A stretch of DNA of 64,000 nt from Sphingomonas piscis (GCF_011300455.1 NZ_CP049869.1:1949501-2013500); one strand, 5' to 3'; counted from the stretch's first letter, positions 23,679 to 32,959 are shown. The notes: a model not told the origin generated them from the sequence alone. Translations and numbers: made by a program.

Positions 23679-25601
23679 TTACTGCCGTCCGGCAAGCAGT
23701 GCATCGACCACGGACGGATCGGCGAGGGTGGACGTGTCGCCAAAGCCGCTCGTTTCGCCTTCCGCAATCTTGCGCAGGATCCGGCGCATGATCTTGCCCG
23801 ACCGGGTCTTGGGCAGCGCGGGCGTGAACTGGATCTTCTCGGGCGCCGCGAGCGCGCCGATGTCCTTGCGCACCTCCTGGTTCAATTCCCTGCGCAGCGC
23901 ATCGTCGCCTTCTTCACCGGCGTTCAGCGTCACATAGGCGTAAATGGCCTGCCCCTTGATCTCGTGCGGCATGCCGACCACCGCCGCTTCGGCGACCTTT
24001 GGATGTGCGACCAATGCACTTTCCACCTCGGCAGTGCCGATGCGGTGTCCGGAAACGTTGATCACGTCGTCGACCCGGCCGGTAATCCAGTAATATCCGT
24101 CCTCGTCGCGGCGGCAGCCATCGCCGGTGAAGTAGAGCCTCTTGTACGTCGAGAAATAGGTCTGGAAGAAGCGGTCGTGATCGCCCCAGACGGTGCGCAT
24201 CTGTCCGGGCCAGGACGCGGCGATGCAGAGGTTGCCGGACGTGGCGCCGTCCAACTCCTTGCCCTCCGCGTCGACCAGCAACGGCTGGATGCCGGGAAGT
24301 GGCCTGGTCGCCGAACCGGGCTTCATGTCGGTCGCGCCCGGAAAGGGGGCGATGAGGATGCCGCCGGTCTCGGTCTGCCACCAAGTGTCGGTCACCGGGC
24401 AGCGGCGGTCCCCGACCACGCGCCAATACCAGTCCCAAGCTTCCGGGTTGATCGGCTCGCCGACCGTGCCGAGCAGGCGCAAGCTCTTGCGGGAATGGCG
24501 GGTCACCCAATCGTCGCCCTCACGCATCAGCGCGCGGATGGCGGTGGGCGCGGTGTAGAAGATGGTGACTCCCAGGCGGTCGATCGTCTCCCAGAAACGG
24601 CCGAAGTCAGGGTAGTTGGGAACCCCGTCGAACATGACGGTCGTCGCGCCCATCGCCAGGGGACCATAGACGACATAGGTGTGCCCGGTGATCCAGCCGA
24701 CGTCGGCGGTGCACCAGTAGATGTCGTCTTCGCCGGCGCCGAAGATCCAGTCGAAGGTGGTTGCCGCCCAGGTCGCATAGCCGCCGGTCGTGTGAACCAC
24801 GCCCTTCGGCTTTCCGGTCGAGCCGGACGTGTAGAGGATGAACAGCGGGTCTTCCGCGTCCATAACTTCGGGCGCGCAGTCAGTGGCGAGGCTGCCGCGT
24901 ACCGCCGAATAGCTGACGTCGCGGCCGTCCTTCATCGCCACGTCCGCGCCCGTGCGGCTGACGACGATCACAGTGGCAACGTCGCGCTTCTCCAGCGCCT
25001 TGTCGACGTTGGCTTTTAGCGGGATGACCTTGCCGCCCCGCACGCCCTCGTCGGCGGTTATGACGCAGGTGGCGTCGCAATCCTCAATGCGCCCCGCCAA
25101 GCTGTCGGGGGAGAAGCCGCCGAACACGACCGAATGAATGGCGCCGATCCGCGCGCAGGCGAGCATAGCAGCGGCCGCCTCCGGGATCATCGGCATGTAG
25201 ATCATCACCCGGTCGCCGCGCGCAACTCCGCGTTGCTTGAGCAGGTTGGCGAAGCGGCAGGTCTCTTCGTACAGCTCGCGATAGGTGAGCGTGCGGCCCT
25301 GACCCGGCTCGTCGGCCTCAAAAATGATCGCCGTCCGGTCGCCGCGCTCGGCCAGTTGGCGGTCGAGGCAGTTGACGGAGAGGTTGAGCTGCCCGTCGGC
25401 ATACCAGCGGATGTGGAAGTCGGCCTGATCGTAGGAATAGTCACCGGCCTGTGCGGGGAATCGAGTCCAGTCGAGCCGTCGCGCCTGGTCGAGCCAAAAG
25501 GCTTCGGGATCGCGCGCAGCCTGCTCGTGCAATATTGCGAGCTCGGCTGGGCCGGTCCTGGCGCCAAAATCTTGCGGGACGGGGTGCACGGTGTCGCTCA
25601 T
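23679..25601 (-). CDS. acs: acetyl-CoA synthetase
   Basis: A 640-aa AMP-forming acyl-CoA synthetase activating acetate. The P-loop-like motif is '[12 protein letters not shown]', followed by 'TWWQTETGG', '[23 protein letters not shown]' and the C-terminal acetylation site '[13 protein letters not shown]'. Length and Trp-rich acetate pocket ('[10 protein letters not shown]') fit Acs. The start ATG at 25601 overlaps the upstream lyase stop (ATGA); the frame open further upstream is not coding. Last gene of a three-gene operon. Confidence 0.96.
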   Translation of the reverse strand: MSDTVHPVPQDFGARTGPAELAILHEQAARDPEAFWLDQARRLDWTRFPAQAGDYSYDQADFHIRWYADGQLNLSVNCLDRQLAERGDRTAIIFEADEPGQGRTLTYRELYEETCRFANLLKQRGVARGDRVMIYMPMIPEAAAAMLACARIGAIHSVVFGGFSPDSLAGRIEDCDATCVITADEGVRGGKVIPLKANVDKALEKRDVATVIVVSRTGADVAMKDGRDVSYSAVRGSLATDCAPEVMDAEDPLFILYTSGSTGKPKGVVHTTGGYATWAATTFDWIFGAGEDDIYWCTADVGWITGHTYVVYGPLAMGATTVMFDGVPNYPDFGRFWETIDRLGVTIFYTAPTAIRALMREGDDWVTRHSRKSLRLLGTVGEPINPEAWDWYWRVVGDRRCPVTDTWWQTETGGILIAPFPGATDMKPGSATRPLPGIQPLLVDAEGKELDGATSGNLCIAASWPGQMRTVWGDHDRFFQTYFSTYKRLYFTGDGCRRDEDGYYWITGRVDDVINVSGHRIGTAEVESALVAHPKVAEAAVVGMPHEIKGQAIYAYVTLNAGEEGDDALRRELNQEVRKDIGALAAPEKIQFTPALPKTRSGKIMRRILRKIAEGETSGFGDTSTLADPSVVDALLAGRQ

Positions 25602-26440
25602 TTGACGCTCTTCAGCTTGGCGCGGTCCAATATGCTTTGCGCCTGGAGGAGGTGGGGCCGGTCGACCATCTTGCCGCCGACGCTCAGCACGCCTGCGTCC
25701 GGAGCCCGTGCGAACGCATCGATGACGGCGCGGGCCTCGGCAAGCTCCTGAGGCGAGGGGGTGAAAGCGGCATTGATGACCGGCACCTGATCGGGGTGGA
25801 TGGCGAGCTTGCCGGTGAAGCCGTCGCCGCGCGCGGCCGCCGCTTCCGCCTGCAAGCCGTCGAGATCGCGAAAGTCGGCGTAGATGCCGTCGACCGGCTG
25901 AACGCCCGCTGCAACGGCGCCGGCGAGACACAGCGTTCTGGCCAGCTGAAAGGTAAAGGTCAGCACACCATTCTCGTCGGTCTTCGACGACGCGCCGAGC
26001 GCCGCGGACAGATCCTCCGCCCCCCAACTCATCGCCGCGAGCGTCGAGCCGGGCACGCGGTAGGACAGCAGGCCGAAAAGACTGGCCGGGGTCTCGGTGA
26101 CGATCGCATGGATGGGGATATTCCCGGTGCGATGCGCGAGCTGGGTGACGTCGGCTCCGCTTTCCGCCTTGGGGAGGACGATCCCGGCCACATCGGCAAC
26201 GCCCAAGACCTCGAGATCGTCCTTGTGATACTCGCTGGTGAGCGGGTTGACCCGGACCCACCACTCCGGCCCGCCCGCACGCTTCGGCAGGCCCCGCAGC
26301 ATTTCGCGCGCAGCCGCCTTGCGACCTGGCGCAACGCTATCCTCCAGATCGAAGATCAAGGCATCCGCATCGCTATCGATCGCCTTGGCGATCTTCTTCT
26401 CGCTGTCGGCCGGGACGAACAGCCAGCTGCGGTGGGTCAT
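25598..26440 (-). CDS. HpcH/HpaI-family CoA ester lyase (CitE-like)
   Basis: A 280-aa TIM-barrel lyase. '[16 protein letters not shown]', '[12 protein letters not shown]', the substrate-binding 'WWVRVNPL' and the metal-binding '[14 protein letters not shown]' match CitE/malyl-CoA lyase types, and '[20 protein letters not shown]' is the usual C-terminal motif. It probably cleaves or hydrolyses a malyl-CoA-like thioester. It is sandwiched with 4-nt overlaps between a MaoC dehydratase and acs. Confidence 0.88.
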   Translation of the reverse strand: MTHRSWLFVPADSEKKIAKAIDSDADALIFDLEDSVAPGRKAAAREMLRGLPKRAGGPEWWVRVNPLTSEYHKDDLEVLGVADVAGIVLPKAESGADVTQLAHRTGNIPIHAIVTETPASLFGLLSYRVPGSTLAAMSWGAEDLSAALGASSKTDENGVLTFTFQLARTLCLAGAVAAGVQPVDGIYADFRDLDGLQAEAAAARGDGFTGKLAIHPDQVPVINAAFTPSPQELAEARAVIDAFARAPDAGVLSVGGKMVDRPHLLQAQSILDRAKLKSVK

Positions 26441-26889
26441 GCGGGCTTCTTGGCGAGCAAGGCGGTGCGGGTGCAGCGCGCGACCAGCTCATCGCGCTGG
26501 TTGAAGCTTCGGTGCGTGAAGGTGACGACCCCGGCGGTCGGCCGGGACGTGCTGTCGCGAAGTGCGGTCACTTCCGTTTCCGTGCGGAGCGTATCGCCGA
26601 CGAACACGGGCGCGGGGAAGGTGACCTGGTCGTAGCCGAGGTTGGCGACCAAGGTGCCGAGCGTCGTATCCTCGACGCTTACCCCGATCATCAGCCCGAA
26701 GGTGAAGACGGAATTGACCAGCGGCTTGCCGAACTCGCTTGCGGCGGCGGCTTCGTGGTCGAGGTGGAGCGGCTGCGGATTGTGGGTGAGGGTGGAGATG
26801 AGGACATTGTCCGTCTCCGTCACCGTGCGCCGGATCGCATGGGCGATGCGGTCGCCGACCTGCCACTCATCGAAGAAGCGTCCGGGCAT
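26437..26889 (-). CDS. MaoC-family dehydratase
   Basis: A 150-aa single hot-dog enzyme. '[23 protein letters not shown]' contains the catalytic Asp/His of R-hydratases, and '[13 protein letters not shown]' matches MaoC. MaoC proteins beside CitE-like lyases often act as mesaconyl-CoA-type hydratases, so hydration of an enoyl-CoA feeding the lyase is the best guess. It is the first gene of the operon; the start at 26889 is about 45 nt downstream of the hypothetical gene at 26934. Confidence 0.85.
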   Translation of the reverse strand: MPGRFFDEWQVGDRIAHAIRRTVTETDNVLISTLTHNPQPLHLDHEAAAASEFGKPLVNSVFTFGLMIGVSVEDTTLGTLVANLGYDQVTFPAPVFVGDTLRTETEVTALRDSTSRPTAGVVTFTHRSFNQRDELVARCTRTALLAKKPA

Positions 26890-26933
26890 GTCGCCTCCCT
26901 AGGCAGCGCCGACCGGCTTGCCAAGCGTTCAGC

Positions 26934-27194
26934 CTAGCCGAGGCTTCGGCGAGTCAGTCGCGCCTTGAGGTCGCCCATCCCGATCAGCTCCACAGCCTCC
27001 TCGCGCCGGCTGGAGCGGATGACAGTGGCGATGTGGCCAAGCATCTGGCCGGCGATGTCCACCGTCTGCAGCGCCGTTTCGTGCCGCATGACGACGGCGG
27101 GGTCGCTGCACAGGTCATCACCCATCGCATCGAGCATTCGCCGGGCGTAATCGAGCTCCTGCCCGAGCCGCAGAAGCAGCGGGTCGTCGGTCAT
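26934..27194 (-). CDS. hypothetical protein, helical
   Basis: An 86-aa protein, 'DPLLLRLGQELDYARRMLDAMGDDLCSDP...', apparently all helical with a possible coiled coil. No signal or membrane segment. It overlaps the preceding small gene by 4 nt (ATGA), which supports both as real. I do not recognise the family. Confidence 0.62.
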   Translation of the reverse strand: MTDDPLLLRLGQELDYARRMLDAMGDDLCSDPAVVMRHETALQTVDIAGQMLGHIATVIRSSRREEAVELIGMGDLKARLTRRSLG

Positions 27195-27370
27195 CGGCGG
27201 CGGCGGGGCGGCAAGGCCGGCTTGGCGGCAGGCGCGGGCACTGGGTCGGCGCGGTATCGGGCAATGATCCGGTCGCAGCGTTCCTGTGCGCTGGCGGCGG
27301 ATTGGACCTCGGTCTTCAGGTGCGAGGGCGCACCATAATAGTCTTTGCGCAAGATCCGCGGCCTTTCCAT
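27191..27370 (-). CDS. small basic hypothetical protein
   Basis: A 59-aa protein from ATG 27370 ('MERPRILRKDYYGAPSHLKTEV') with a Pro/Ala/Arg-rich tail. The overlap ATGA with the next gene suggests coupled translation. Function unknown. Confidence 0.55.
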   Translation of the reverse strand: MERPRILRKDYYGAPSHLKTEVQSAASAQERCDRIIARYRADPVPAPAAKPALPPRRRR

Positions 27371-27432
27371 GGCTGCGAGTTTAGGGCGCCACCGTAAACA
27401 AAGGATTTTAAAGCCGAATTGGATGAATCTGG

Positions 27433-27912
27433 TTAATCGTCCGTTTGGCTTGAGGCGTCGAACCGCTCTTGCGCGGCGCGGATGCACTCGATGTGTTCGG
27501 CCGCCCACGCGCCAAGAGCACGCACCGGACCGCGAAGCGAAGTGCCCAATTCCGTCAGCTCATAATCGACCCGCGGTGGGATCGTCGGAGTGACGTGGCG
27601 GCTGATGAGGCCGTCCCGCTCCAGCCCGCGCAGGGATAGGGTAAGCATGCGCTGTGAAATGCCGTCGATCTCCCGCTTCAGCTCGGAGAAACGCCGGGGC
27701 CCATAGCCCAGCGCCATGACGATCTGCATACTCCACTTGTCGCCGACCCGGTTGAGAACGGGCGTGATGCGCGTGCAGGCGTGACTGACGAAGCGGTCCT
27801 GCGCGACCGGCTCCTGGTGGGGCTTGGGAGTCACATCTTCGGAGGGCACGGCCCCCGAGGTCACATCAATGTGCCCGAGGGACAAATTTGTGCTGTCTTG
27901 AAGGCGGTCCAT
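27433..27912 (-). CDS. HxlR-family transcriptional regulator
   Basis: A 159-aa winged-helix regulator. The HxlR domain starts near residue 45 with 'CTRITPVLNRVGDKWSMQIV', then 'GPRRFSELKREIDGISQRMLTLSLRGLERDGLISR' and 'VDYELTELG'. The Cys at about 46 is in the position used for redox or quinone sensing in this family. It is divergent from azoR with a 51-nt gap holding an inverted repeat, so it probably controls the azoreductase and itself. The first ~40 residues are unlike the family and the true start may be internal. Confidence 0.88.
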   Translation of the reverse strand: MDRLQDSTNLSLGHIDVTSGAVPSEDVTPKPHQEPVAQDRFVSHACTRITPVLNRVGDKWSMQIVMALGYGPRRFSELKREIDGISQRMLTLSLRGLERDGLISRHVTPTIPPRVDYELTELGTSLRGPVRALGAWAAEHIECIRAAQERFDASSQTDD

Positions 27913-27917
27913 AGGTG

Positions 27918-27940
27918 GTTACTTAGACGTCCTCGGTAAC
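27918..27940. promoter_or_regulatory. inverted repeat between HxlR regulator and azoR
   Basis: GTTAC (27918-27922) and GTAAC (27936-27940) form a dyad with a 13-bp spacer in the 51-nt divergent intergenic region. The position fits an HxlR operator overlapping both promoters. The short arms make it tentative. Confidence 0.4.
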
Positions 27941-27963
27941 AAATCAATACCAAGGATAAACCA

Positions 27964-28509
27964 ATGACCATCCTCAAGATCGACAGCAGCATCACCGGCG
28001 AGAATAGCGTCAGCCGTCAGCTCACTGCCCGCATCGTCGACCAGCTTCGCGGCGCCGGTTCGGACGTGATCGAGCGCGATTTGGTGGAGCAGCCGCTGGA
28101 CCATCTGACGCTGGACGCCTTTGCCGACAGCAGCATCCTCGACGAGTTTCTCGCGGCGGACACGATCGTGATCGGCGCGCCGATGTATAATTTCACCCTG
28201 CCAAGCCAGCTGAAGGCCTGGCTCGACCGCATTCTCGTCGCGGGCAAGACGTTTCGCTACACCGAAGCGGGGCCCGAAGGACTCGCGGGTAACAAGCGCG
28301 TGATCGTCGCTCTGTCACGCGGCGGATTTTACGCTGCAGGCTCGCCGGCCTCGGCGCTCGAGCATCTCGAAACCTACCTGACCGGCGTATTCGGCTTTAT
28401 CGGCATCGTCCCCGAGTTCGTCCATGCCGATGGGATTGCAGTTGGGCCTGAAGCGCGCGAAGCTGGGATTGCGAACGGGCTGCAGGAAATCGAGCGGCTC
28501 GCCGCCTGA
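27964..28509 (+). CDS. azoR: FMN-dependent NADH-azoreductase
   Basis: A 181-aa flavodoxin-fold enzyme that reduces azo dyes and quinones. 'ILKIDSSITGENSVSRQLTARIV' is the phosphate-binding loop region; 'GAPMYNFTLPSQLKAWLDRILVAGKTFRYT' is the hallmark AzoR motif. The ATG at 27964 has CCAAGGA upstream. It is divergent from the HxlR regulator, a common arrangement for quinone/electrophile response. Confidence 0.93.
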   Translation: MTILKIDSSITGENSVSRQLTARIVDQLRGAGSDVIERDLVEQPLDHLTLDAFADSSILDEFLAADTIVIGAPMYNFTLPSQLKAWLDRILVAGKTFRYTEAGPEGLAGNKRVIVALSRGGFYAAGSPASALEHLETYLTGVFGFIGIVPEFVHADGIAVGPEAREAGIANGLQEIERLAA

Positions 28510-28540
28510 CGCGTTCACGCCTCAACTGGGGGACAAATGA

Positions 28541-28948
28541 ATGAACAACGATCGTCTAACTGCCTGGGCGCCGGCCATGCTCGGCGTCCTGCGCATCATG
28601 TCCGGACTTTTGTTCCTGGAGCACGGCACGCAAAAGTTCCTGTCCTTCCCGGCGGGTGAGTATGCCGGCATGGGCCTGACCTTCTCCAACCCGGGTGCCT
28701 ATGCGGGCGTGATCGAGCTCATCACCGGGCTGTTGATTGCGATCGGTTTGTTCACACGCCCCGCGGCATTCCTTGCGTCGGGCACGATGGCCGCGGCCTA
28801 CTTCATGGCCCACGCGCCGCAGAACTTTTTTCCGGTGAACAACGCTGGGGACGCAGCAATCCTGTACTGCTTCGTCTTTCTTTACTTCGTCTTCGCAGGC
28901 CCCGGCCGGTTCAGTATCGACGGTAGCCTTCGCGCCCGCCGGGCCTGA
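28541..28948 (+). CDS. DoxX family membrane protein
   Basis: A 135-aa protein with four hydrophobic helices. 'LRIMSGLLFLEHGTQKFLSFP' and 'YAGVIELITGLLIAIGLFTRPAAFLASGTMAAAYFM' are typical of DoxX. It lies 31 nt after azoR with GGGGGACAAATGA before its ATG, so it is likely cotranscribed and part of the same redox or electrophile response. Biochemical role unsettled. Confidence 0.9.
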   Translation: MNNDRLTAWAPAMLGVLRIMSGLLFLEHGTQKFLSFPAGEYAGMGLTFSNPGAYAGVIELITGLLIAIGLFTRPAAFLASGTMAAAYFMAHAPQNFFPVNNAGDAAILYCFVFLYFVFAGPGRFSIDGSLRARRA

Positions 28949-28954
28949 GGTAAG

Positions 28955-28989
28955 GGCGCGGGTCTCGGCCGCCGGGCTGAACCCGCGCC
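28955..28989 (+). terminator. GC-rich hairpin after the azoR-doxX operon
   Basis: GGCGCGGGT (28955-28963) and ACCCGCGCC (28981-28989) form a 9-bp perfect stem with an inner CGGC/GCCG pairing. The nearest T-tract (GTTTTCT) lies about 10 nt further on, so termination is only likely, not certain. Confidence 0.4.
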
Positions 28990-29023
28990 TGCCTCCAGCG
29001 TTTTCTCCTCAAAGGAGAATGCG

Positions 29024-29266
29024 ATGACGGAACTTAGCGAAAAGCAGCGCGATGCGCTGGACGACGAGAAGTTCGCCTTTCCAAAAGAACGCAAGATGCC
29101 GATCGAGGATGCAAGTCACGTCCGCAATGCGGTGGCGCGCTTCAATCAGGTCGAAGGCGTTTCCGACGGCGAACGCGACGCAGCGTGGAAGCGGATCAAG
29201 GCCGCGGCGACGAAGCACGGCGTCGAGCTGAATGAGAGTAGCTGGCGCGAGCTTAAGTCGAACTAG
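29024..29266 (+). CDS. DUF6582-like small protein
   Basis: An 80-aa charged protein: 'LSEKQRDALDDEKFAFPKERKMPIEDASHVRNAVARFNQVEGVSDGERDAAWKRIKAAATKHGVEL'. This matches the short family seen in many proteobacteria in which a 'FA.P..R..PI.D..HV..A..RF.Q' motif is followed by a helical tail. The ATG is behind AAGGAGAATGCG. Function unknown; no signal or membrane segment. Confidence 0.85.
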   Translation: MTELSEKQRDALDDEKFAFPKERKMPIEDASHVRNAVARFNQVEGVSDGERDAAWKRIKAAATKHGVELNESSWRELKSN

Positions 29267-30579
29267 GCGCTAAGCAGCCGAAGTGGGTTTTCGATCAGCG
29301 CCTTCATGGCCTGAAGAAAGCTCGCCGCGTCCCAGCCGTCGACGACGCGGTGGTCGCAGGACAGGGACAGGTTCATCCGCTTGCGAACCTCGATCTCGTC
29401 GCCCACCGGGACGAGCTTCTCCTCGATCTTGTTGACGGCGATGATTGCGACTTCCGGCCGGTTGATGACCGGCGTCGAGGTGATGCCGCCCATCGGCCCG
29501 AGGCTCGACAGGGTGATTGTCGAGCCCATCAGTTCGTCGCGTGTCGCCTTGCCGGTGCGCGCTGCCTCCGCGAGACGAACCGCTTCAGAAGCGATCTGCC
29601 ATACGCTCATGCCTTGAGCATTGCGGATGACCGGCACCATCAGGCCGCCCGGAGTCTGCGTCGCCATGCCGAGGTGCACCGCGCCATGCCGCGTGACCAC
29701 CATCCCCTCATCATCGAAGGTGGCATTGAGCATCGGCCAGTCGGCAATCGCCTTGCCCATGGCGGCAATCAGGAAGGGAAGCAGCGTCAGCTTCGGCTGG
29801 TCGCCTCTGTCCCGGTTCATCATCGCGCGCGTGTCTTCAAGCGCGGTGACGTCGAACTCCTCGACGAGTGTGAAGTGCGGAATCCGGCGCTTCGCCTCCG
29901 CCATATTCTCCGCGATCTTGCGGCGGAGGCCGACGACCTTGATCGCCTCGTCGGCACGGGCGGCCGAGCCCCGGCCGGAGACGCTGCCGCCATTGTAGAG
30001 CAGGTAAGTGTCCAAGTCGGAGTGGCGAATGCGGTCGCTATTGGTGCGGACGTGGGCAAGGTCGATGCCGAGGTCGCGGGCGCGCTGGCGAACAGCGGGA
30101 GAGGCGAGGACTTTTCCGTCAGTTGAACCCCCTACCTCGTTCGTCCCGAGCGAAGTCGAGGGGCGTTGCTTCATCGCCGGTGCTTCACGCACCTCGACTT
30201 CGCGCTTCGCGCTACGCTCGGCACGAACGGGTTCTAAGGTTGGCTCTACGTCAGTGGTTGGAAGCTCTTCCTCCATCGCTGCCGTGGGTTCCACCGCGCC
30301 ATCGGCCAGCGGCACTTCCTCCGCCGCAGCCGCATCACCGCCCGTGTCCAGCACCACCAGCACCGACCCGATCGGCACCAGATCGCCGACCTCGCCCGCC
30401 AGCTCGACCACCGTGCCCGCGACCGGCGATTCCATCTCCACCGTCGCCTTGTCGGTCATCATGTCGGCAAGCTGCTGGTCTTCCTCGATCCGGTCGCCCA
30501 CCTTCACGTGCCAGGCGACGATCTCCGCCTCCGCAATGCCCTCGCCGATGTCGGGGAGCTTGAATTCGTACCTAGCCAT
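29263..30579 (-). CDS. bkdB: branched-chain 2-oxoacid dehydrogenase E2 (dihydrolipoyl acyltransferase)
   Basis: A 438-aa E2 subunit. The lipoyl domain (residues 1-80, lipoyl-Lys in 'MMTDKATVEMESP') is followed by a long linker, a peripheral subunit-binding domain ('VLASPAVRQRARDLGIDLAHVR') and the catalytic domain with 'SCDHRVVDGWDAASF' (His/Asp). The linker holds an inserted palindromic element (separate entry). The ATG at 30579 overlaps the E1beta stop by one nt (TGATG). The BCKDH-type E1 partners point to branched-chain keto acids. Confidence 0.93.
   Translation of the reverse strand: MARYEFKLPDIGEGIAEAEIVAWHVKVGDRIEEDQQLADMMTDKATVEMESPVAGTVVELAGEVGDLVPIGSVLVVLDTGGDAAAAEEVPLADGAVEPTAAMEEELPTTDVEPTLEPVRAERSAKREVEVREAPAMKQRPSTSLGTNEVGGSTDGKVLASPAVRQRARDLGIDLAHVRTNSDRIRHSDLDTYLLYNGGSVSGRGSAARADEAIKVVGLRRKIAENMAEAKRRIPHFTLVEEFDVTALEDTRAMMNRDRGDQPKLTLLPFLIAAMGKAIADWPMLNATFDDEGMVVTRHGAVHLGMATQTPGGLMVPVIRNAQGMSVWQIASEAVRLAEAARTGKATRDELMGSTITLSSLGPMGGITSTPVINRPEVAIIAVNKIEEKLVPVGDEIEVRKRMNLSLSCDHRVVDGWDAASFLQAMKALIENPLRLLSA
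30125..30234. repeat. palindromic element inserted in frame in the E2 gene
   Basis: The left arm 30125-30161 contains CGTTCGTCCCGAGCGAAGTCGAG; the right arm 30192-30234 contains CTCGACTTCG, 12 extra bases, then CGCTCGGCACGAACG; outer GAACCC/GGGTTC completes the dyad. The core is the same as the ileS element. On the coding strand one arm is read STSLGTN, identical to ileS, and the other in a different frame (RAERSAKREVEV), both without stops. It lies in the linker between lipoyl and E3-binding domains. Confidence 0.82.
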
Positions 30580-31592
30580 CAGGCCTCCAGCACTTTCTTG
30601 AGGGCCGTCCGCATGCGGATCGGGCCGGGGAAATAGATCCATTCGTAGGCGTGCGGGTAGGGCGTGTCCCAACCGGCAACGCGAACCACCGGCGCTTCGA
30701 GATGGTAGAAGCAGCGTTCCTGCACCAAGGCAGACAGCTCGGCGCCGAAGCCGCTGGTCCGCGTCGCCTCGTGCACGACCAAACAGCGGCCGGTCTTCTT
30801 CACGCTTTCCTCGATGGTCTCGATGTCGAGCGGAAGAAGGGTGCGCAGGTCGATCAGCTCGCCGTCGATGTCATTTTCTTCCAGCGCTGCCAGCGCGACG
30901 TGAACCATCGTGCCGTAGGCAAGGACCGTTACCGCCTCGCCGGGGCGGACGATTGCGGCCTTGCCCAGCGGCACGGTGTAGTAATCGTCCGGAACCTCGC
31001 TCGCCGGGTGCTTCGACCAGGGCGCCACCGGCTTGTCATGGTGGCCGTCGAAGGGGCCGTTGTAGATGCGCTTGGGCTCGAAGAAGACCACGGGGTCCGG
31101 ATCTTCGATCGCCGCGAGCAGCAGGCCCTTGGCGTCGTAAGGGTTGGACGGAATCACCGTTCGGAGGCCGGACACGTGCGTGAACAGGCTTTCCGGCGAT
31201 TGGCTGTGCGTCTGCCCGCCGTAAATGCCGCCGCCGTAGGGCGAGCGGATCACCAGCGGCATCGTCCACTCGCCCGCCGTGCGATAGCGCATGCGCGCCG
31301 CTTCGGACACGATCTGGTCATAGCCCGGATAGATGTAATCGGCGAACTGGATCTCGACGACCGGCTTCAGCCCATAAGCCGCCATGCCGATGGCGGTGCC
31401 AATGATGCCGTTCTCGCTGATCGGCGTGTCGAACACGCGGGTCTTGCCGAACTGTTGCTGCAGCCCGTGCGTGGCGCGGAAGACGCCACCGAAATAGCCG
31501 ACGTCTTCGCCGGCGATGACGATACGGTCGTCCTGCTCCATCGCGCACTGGAGGCCATGGTTGATGGCCTGGATCATGTTGCGCGCGGTCAT
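30579..31592 (-). CDS. bkdA2: branched-chain 2-oxoacid dehydrogenase E1 beta
   Basis: A 337-aa transketolase-like subunit forming the E1 heterotetramer. 'GEDVGYFGGVFRAT', 'FDTPISENGIIGTAIGMA', 'QFADYIYPGYDQIVSEAARMRYRT' and 'VIRSPYGGGIYGG' are the BCKDH beta motifs, and the C-terminal domain has 'EATRTSGFGAELSALVQE'. It lies between E1alpha (4-nt overlap) and E2. Confidence 0.95.
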   Translation of the reverse strand: MTARNMIQAINHGLQCAMEQDDRIVIAGEDVGYFGGVFRATHGLQQQFGKTRVFDTPISENGIIGTAIGMAAYGLKPVVEIQFADYIYPGYDQIVSEAARMRYRTAGEWTMPLVIRSPYGGGIYGGQTHSQSPESLFTHVSGLRTVIPSNPYDAKGLLLAAIEDPDPVVFFEPKRIYNGPFDGHHDKPVAPWSKHPASEVPDDYYTVPLGKAAIVRPGEAVTVLAYGTMVHVALAALEENDIDGELIDLRTLLPLDIETIEESVKKTGRCLVVHEATRTSGFGAELSALVQERCFYHLEAPVVRVAGWDTPYPHAYEWIYFPGPIRMRTALKKVLEA

Positions 31593-32884
31593 TCGACGTC
31601 GTGCCCGAGATATTCGCGCGCTTCGCCGAGCGCGAGCTCACGCTGCTCCTGAAGGTGCCAGGGCGTATGTTCGAACACGTCCTCGAACATCGAACCGATC
31701 CGGTCGAAGCCTTGTTGCGGGAGAACGCCGAAGCCTTCGGCCTCTTTTTGCAGCTTGCGGACCTCGGCGGAGATTTCCGCCTCCATGGCCGCGTGCCGTT
31801 CGTCGTCCCACTCGCTCAAGGCGACGAGGTGCGCCTTTAGCCGCGCGATCGGATCGCCAAGCGGCCATTGCTGCGCTTCGCCGGCAGGGCGATAGCCGGT
31901 CGGGTCGTCGGACGTGGAATGGCCTTCCGCGCGGTAGCTGAAATATTCGATCAACGTCGGCCCGAGGTTCAGCCTTGCCCGCTCCGCCGCCCAGTGGGTT
32001 GCCGCATAGACGGCGAGCGCGTCATTGCCGTCTACCCGTAGCGAAGCGATCCCATAGCCGACCGCCCGCTGGGCGAACGTCGCCCGCTCCGCCCCGGCGA
32101 TCCCTGAGAAGGTCGAGATTGCCCACTGGTTGTTGACCACCGCAAGAATGACGGGCGCATTGTACACAGAGGCGAAGGTCAGTGCGGCGTGGAAGTCGCC
32201 TTCCGCCGTTGCGCCCTCGCCGGTCCAGGCCATTGCAATCCGGCTGTCGCCGCGGATCGCCGATGCCATCGCCCAGCCCACGGCCTGCGGATATTGCGTC
32301 CCGAGGTTGCCGGAGATGGAGAAGAAGCCGTGGCGCCTGTCGCTGTACATGATCGGCAGCTGGCGGCCGTGCAGCGGGTCTTCGGCATTCGAGTAGATCT
32401 GGCACATCATCTGCGCCATCGGGTAACCCCGCGCGATCAGCAGACCCTGCTGGCGGTAGGTCGGGAAATGCATGTCGTCGAAATCGGTGGCATGCGCCGC
32501 GGCGATGGCGATCGCCTCCTCGCCCGTACACTTCATGTAGAAGCTGGTTTTGCCCTGACGCTGGGCACGATACATGCGGTCGTCGAAGATACGCACGGTA
32601 ACCATGTTGCGTAGCATGGTCCGCAGCACGTCGGGACTAAGCTTCGGGTCCCAGGGCCCAACCGCGCGATTGTCTTCGTCCAGCACGCGCACCAGTTGCA
32701 GCGCCAACGGATGCGTGTCCGTGGGCGACGCTGCGACATCGGGCCTCGGCGTCGAACCTGCCGAGGGAATGACCATTCCGGAAAAGTCGGGCGTGTCGCC
32801 TGGCCGGAACGGCGGTTCGGGTACGTGCAAACTCAAAACAGGTCGGTTGGACCGATCGGTGGAGATACGGTCGTTCATATGCAC
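31589..32884 (-). CDS. bkdA1: branched-chain 2-oxoacid dehydrogenase E1 alpha
   Basis: A 431-aa thiamine diphosphate-binding subunit decarboxylating branched-chain 2-oxoacids. The TPP motif runs from 'WTGEGATAEGDFHAALTFA' to 'VVNNQWAIST'. 'YRAEGHSTSDDPTGYR' is the phosphorylation-loop region, and 'MYRAQRQGKTSFYMKCTGEEA' is the BCKDH alpha signature. The N-terminal ~60 residues are Pro/Ser-rich. Met at 32878 is an alternative start. First gene of the three-gene operon; no lpd (E3) is adjacent. Confidence 0.95.
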   Translation of the reverse strand: MHMNDRISTDRSNRPVLSLHVPEPPFRPGDTPDFSGMVIPSAGSTPRPDVAASPTDTHPLALQLVRVLDEDNRAVGPWDPKLSPDVLRTMLRNMVTVRIFDDRMYRAQRQGKTSFYMKCTGEEAIAIAAAHATDFDDMHFPTYRQQGLLIARGYPMAQMMCQIYSNAEDPLHGRQLPIMYSDRRHGFFSISGNLGTQYPQAVGWAMASAIRGDSRIAMAWTGEGATAEGDFHAALTFASVYNAPVILAVVNNQWAISTFSGIAGAERATFAQRAVGYGIASLRVDGNDALAVYAATHWAAERARLNLGPTLIEYFSYRAEGHSTSDDPTGYRPAGEAQQWPLGDPIARLKAHLVALSEWDDERHAAMEAEISAEVRKLQKEAEGFGVLPQQGFDRIGSMFEDVFEHTPWHLQEQRELALGEAREYLGHDVE

Positions 32885-32959
32885 GGCTTAGTCGTGCCGG
32901 AAGACGGCGGCAACAGCCGTGCGTTGACCTTGCCGCGCCGGTCGCGCTAGGCGCCGCGC

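Noticed and set aside
25602..26264. N-terminal extension of acs in an open frame
   Set aside because: It lies inside the CitE-like lyase gene in another frame, is Arg-rich and unrelated to acetyl-CoA synthetase. The ATG at 25601 gives the normal N-terminus.
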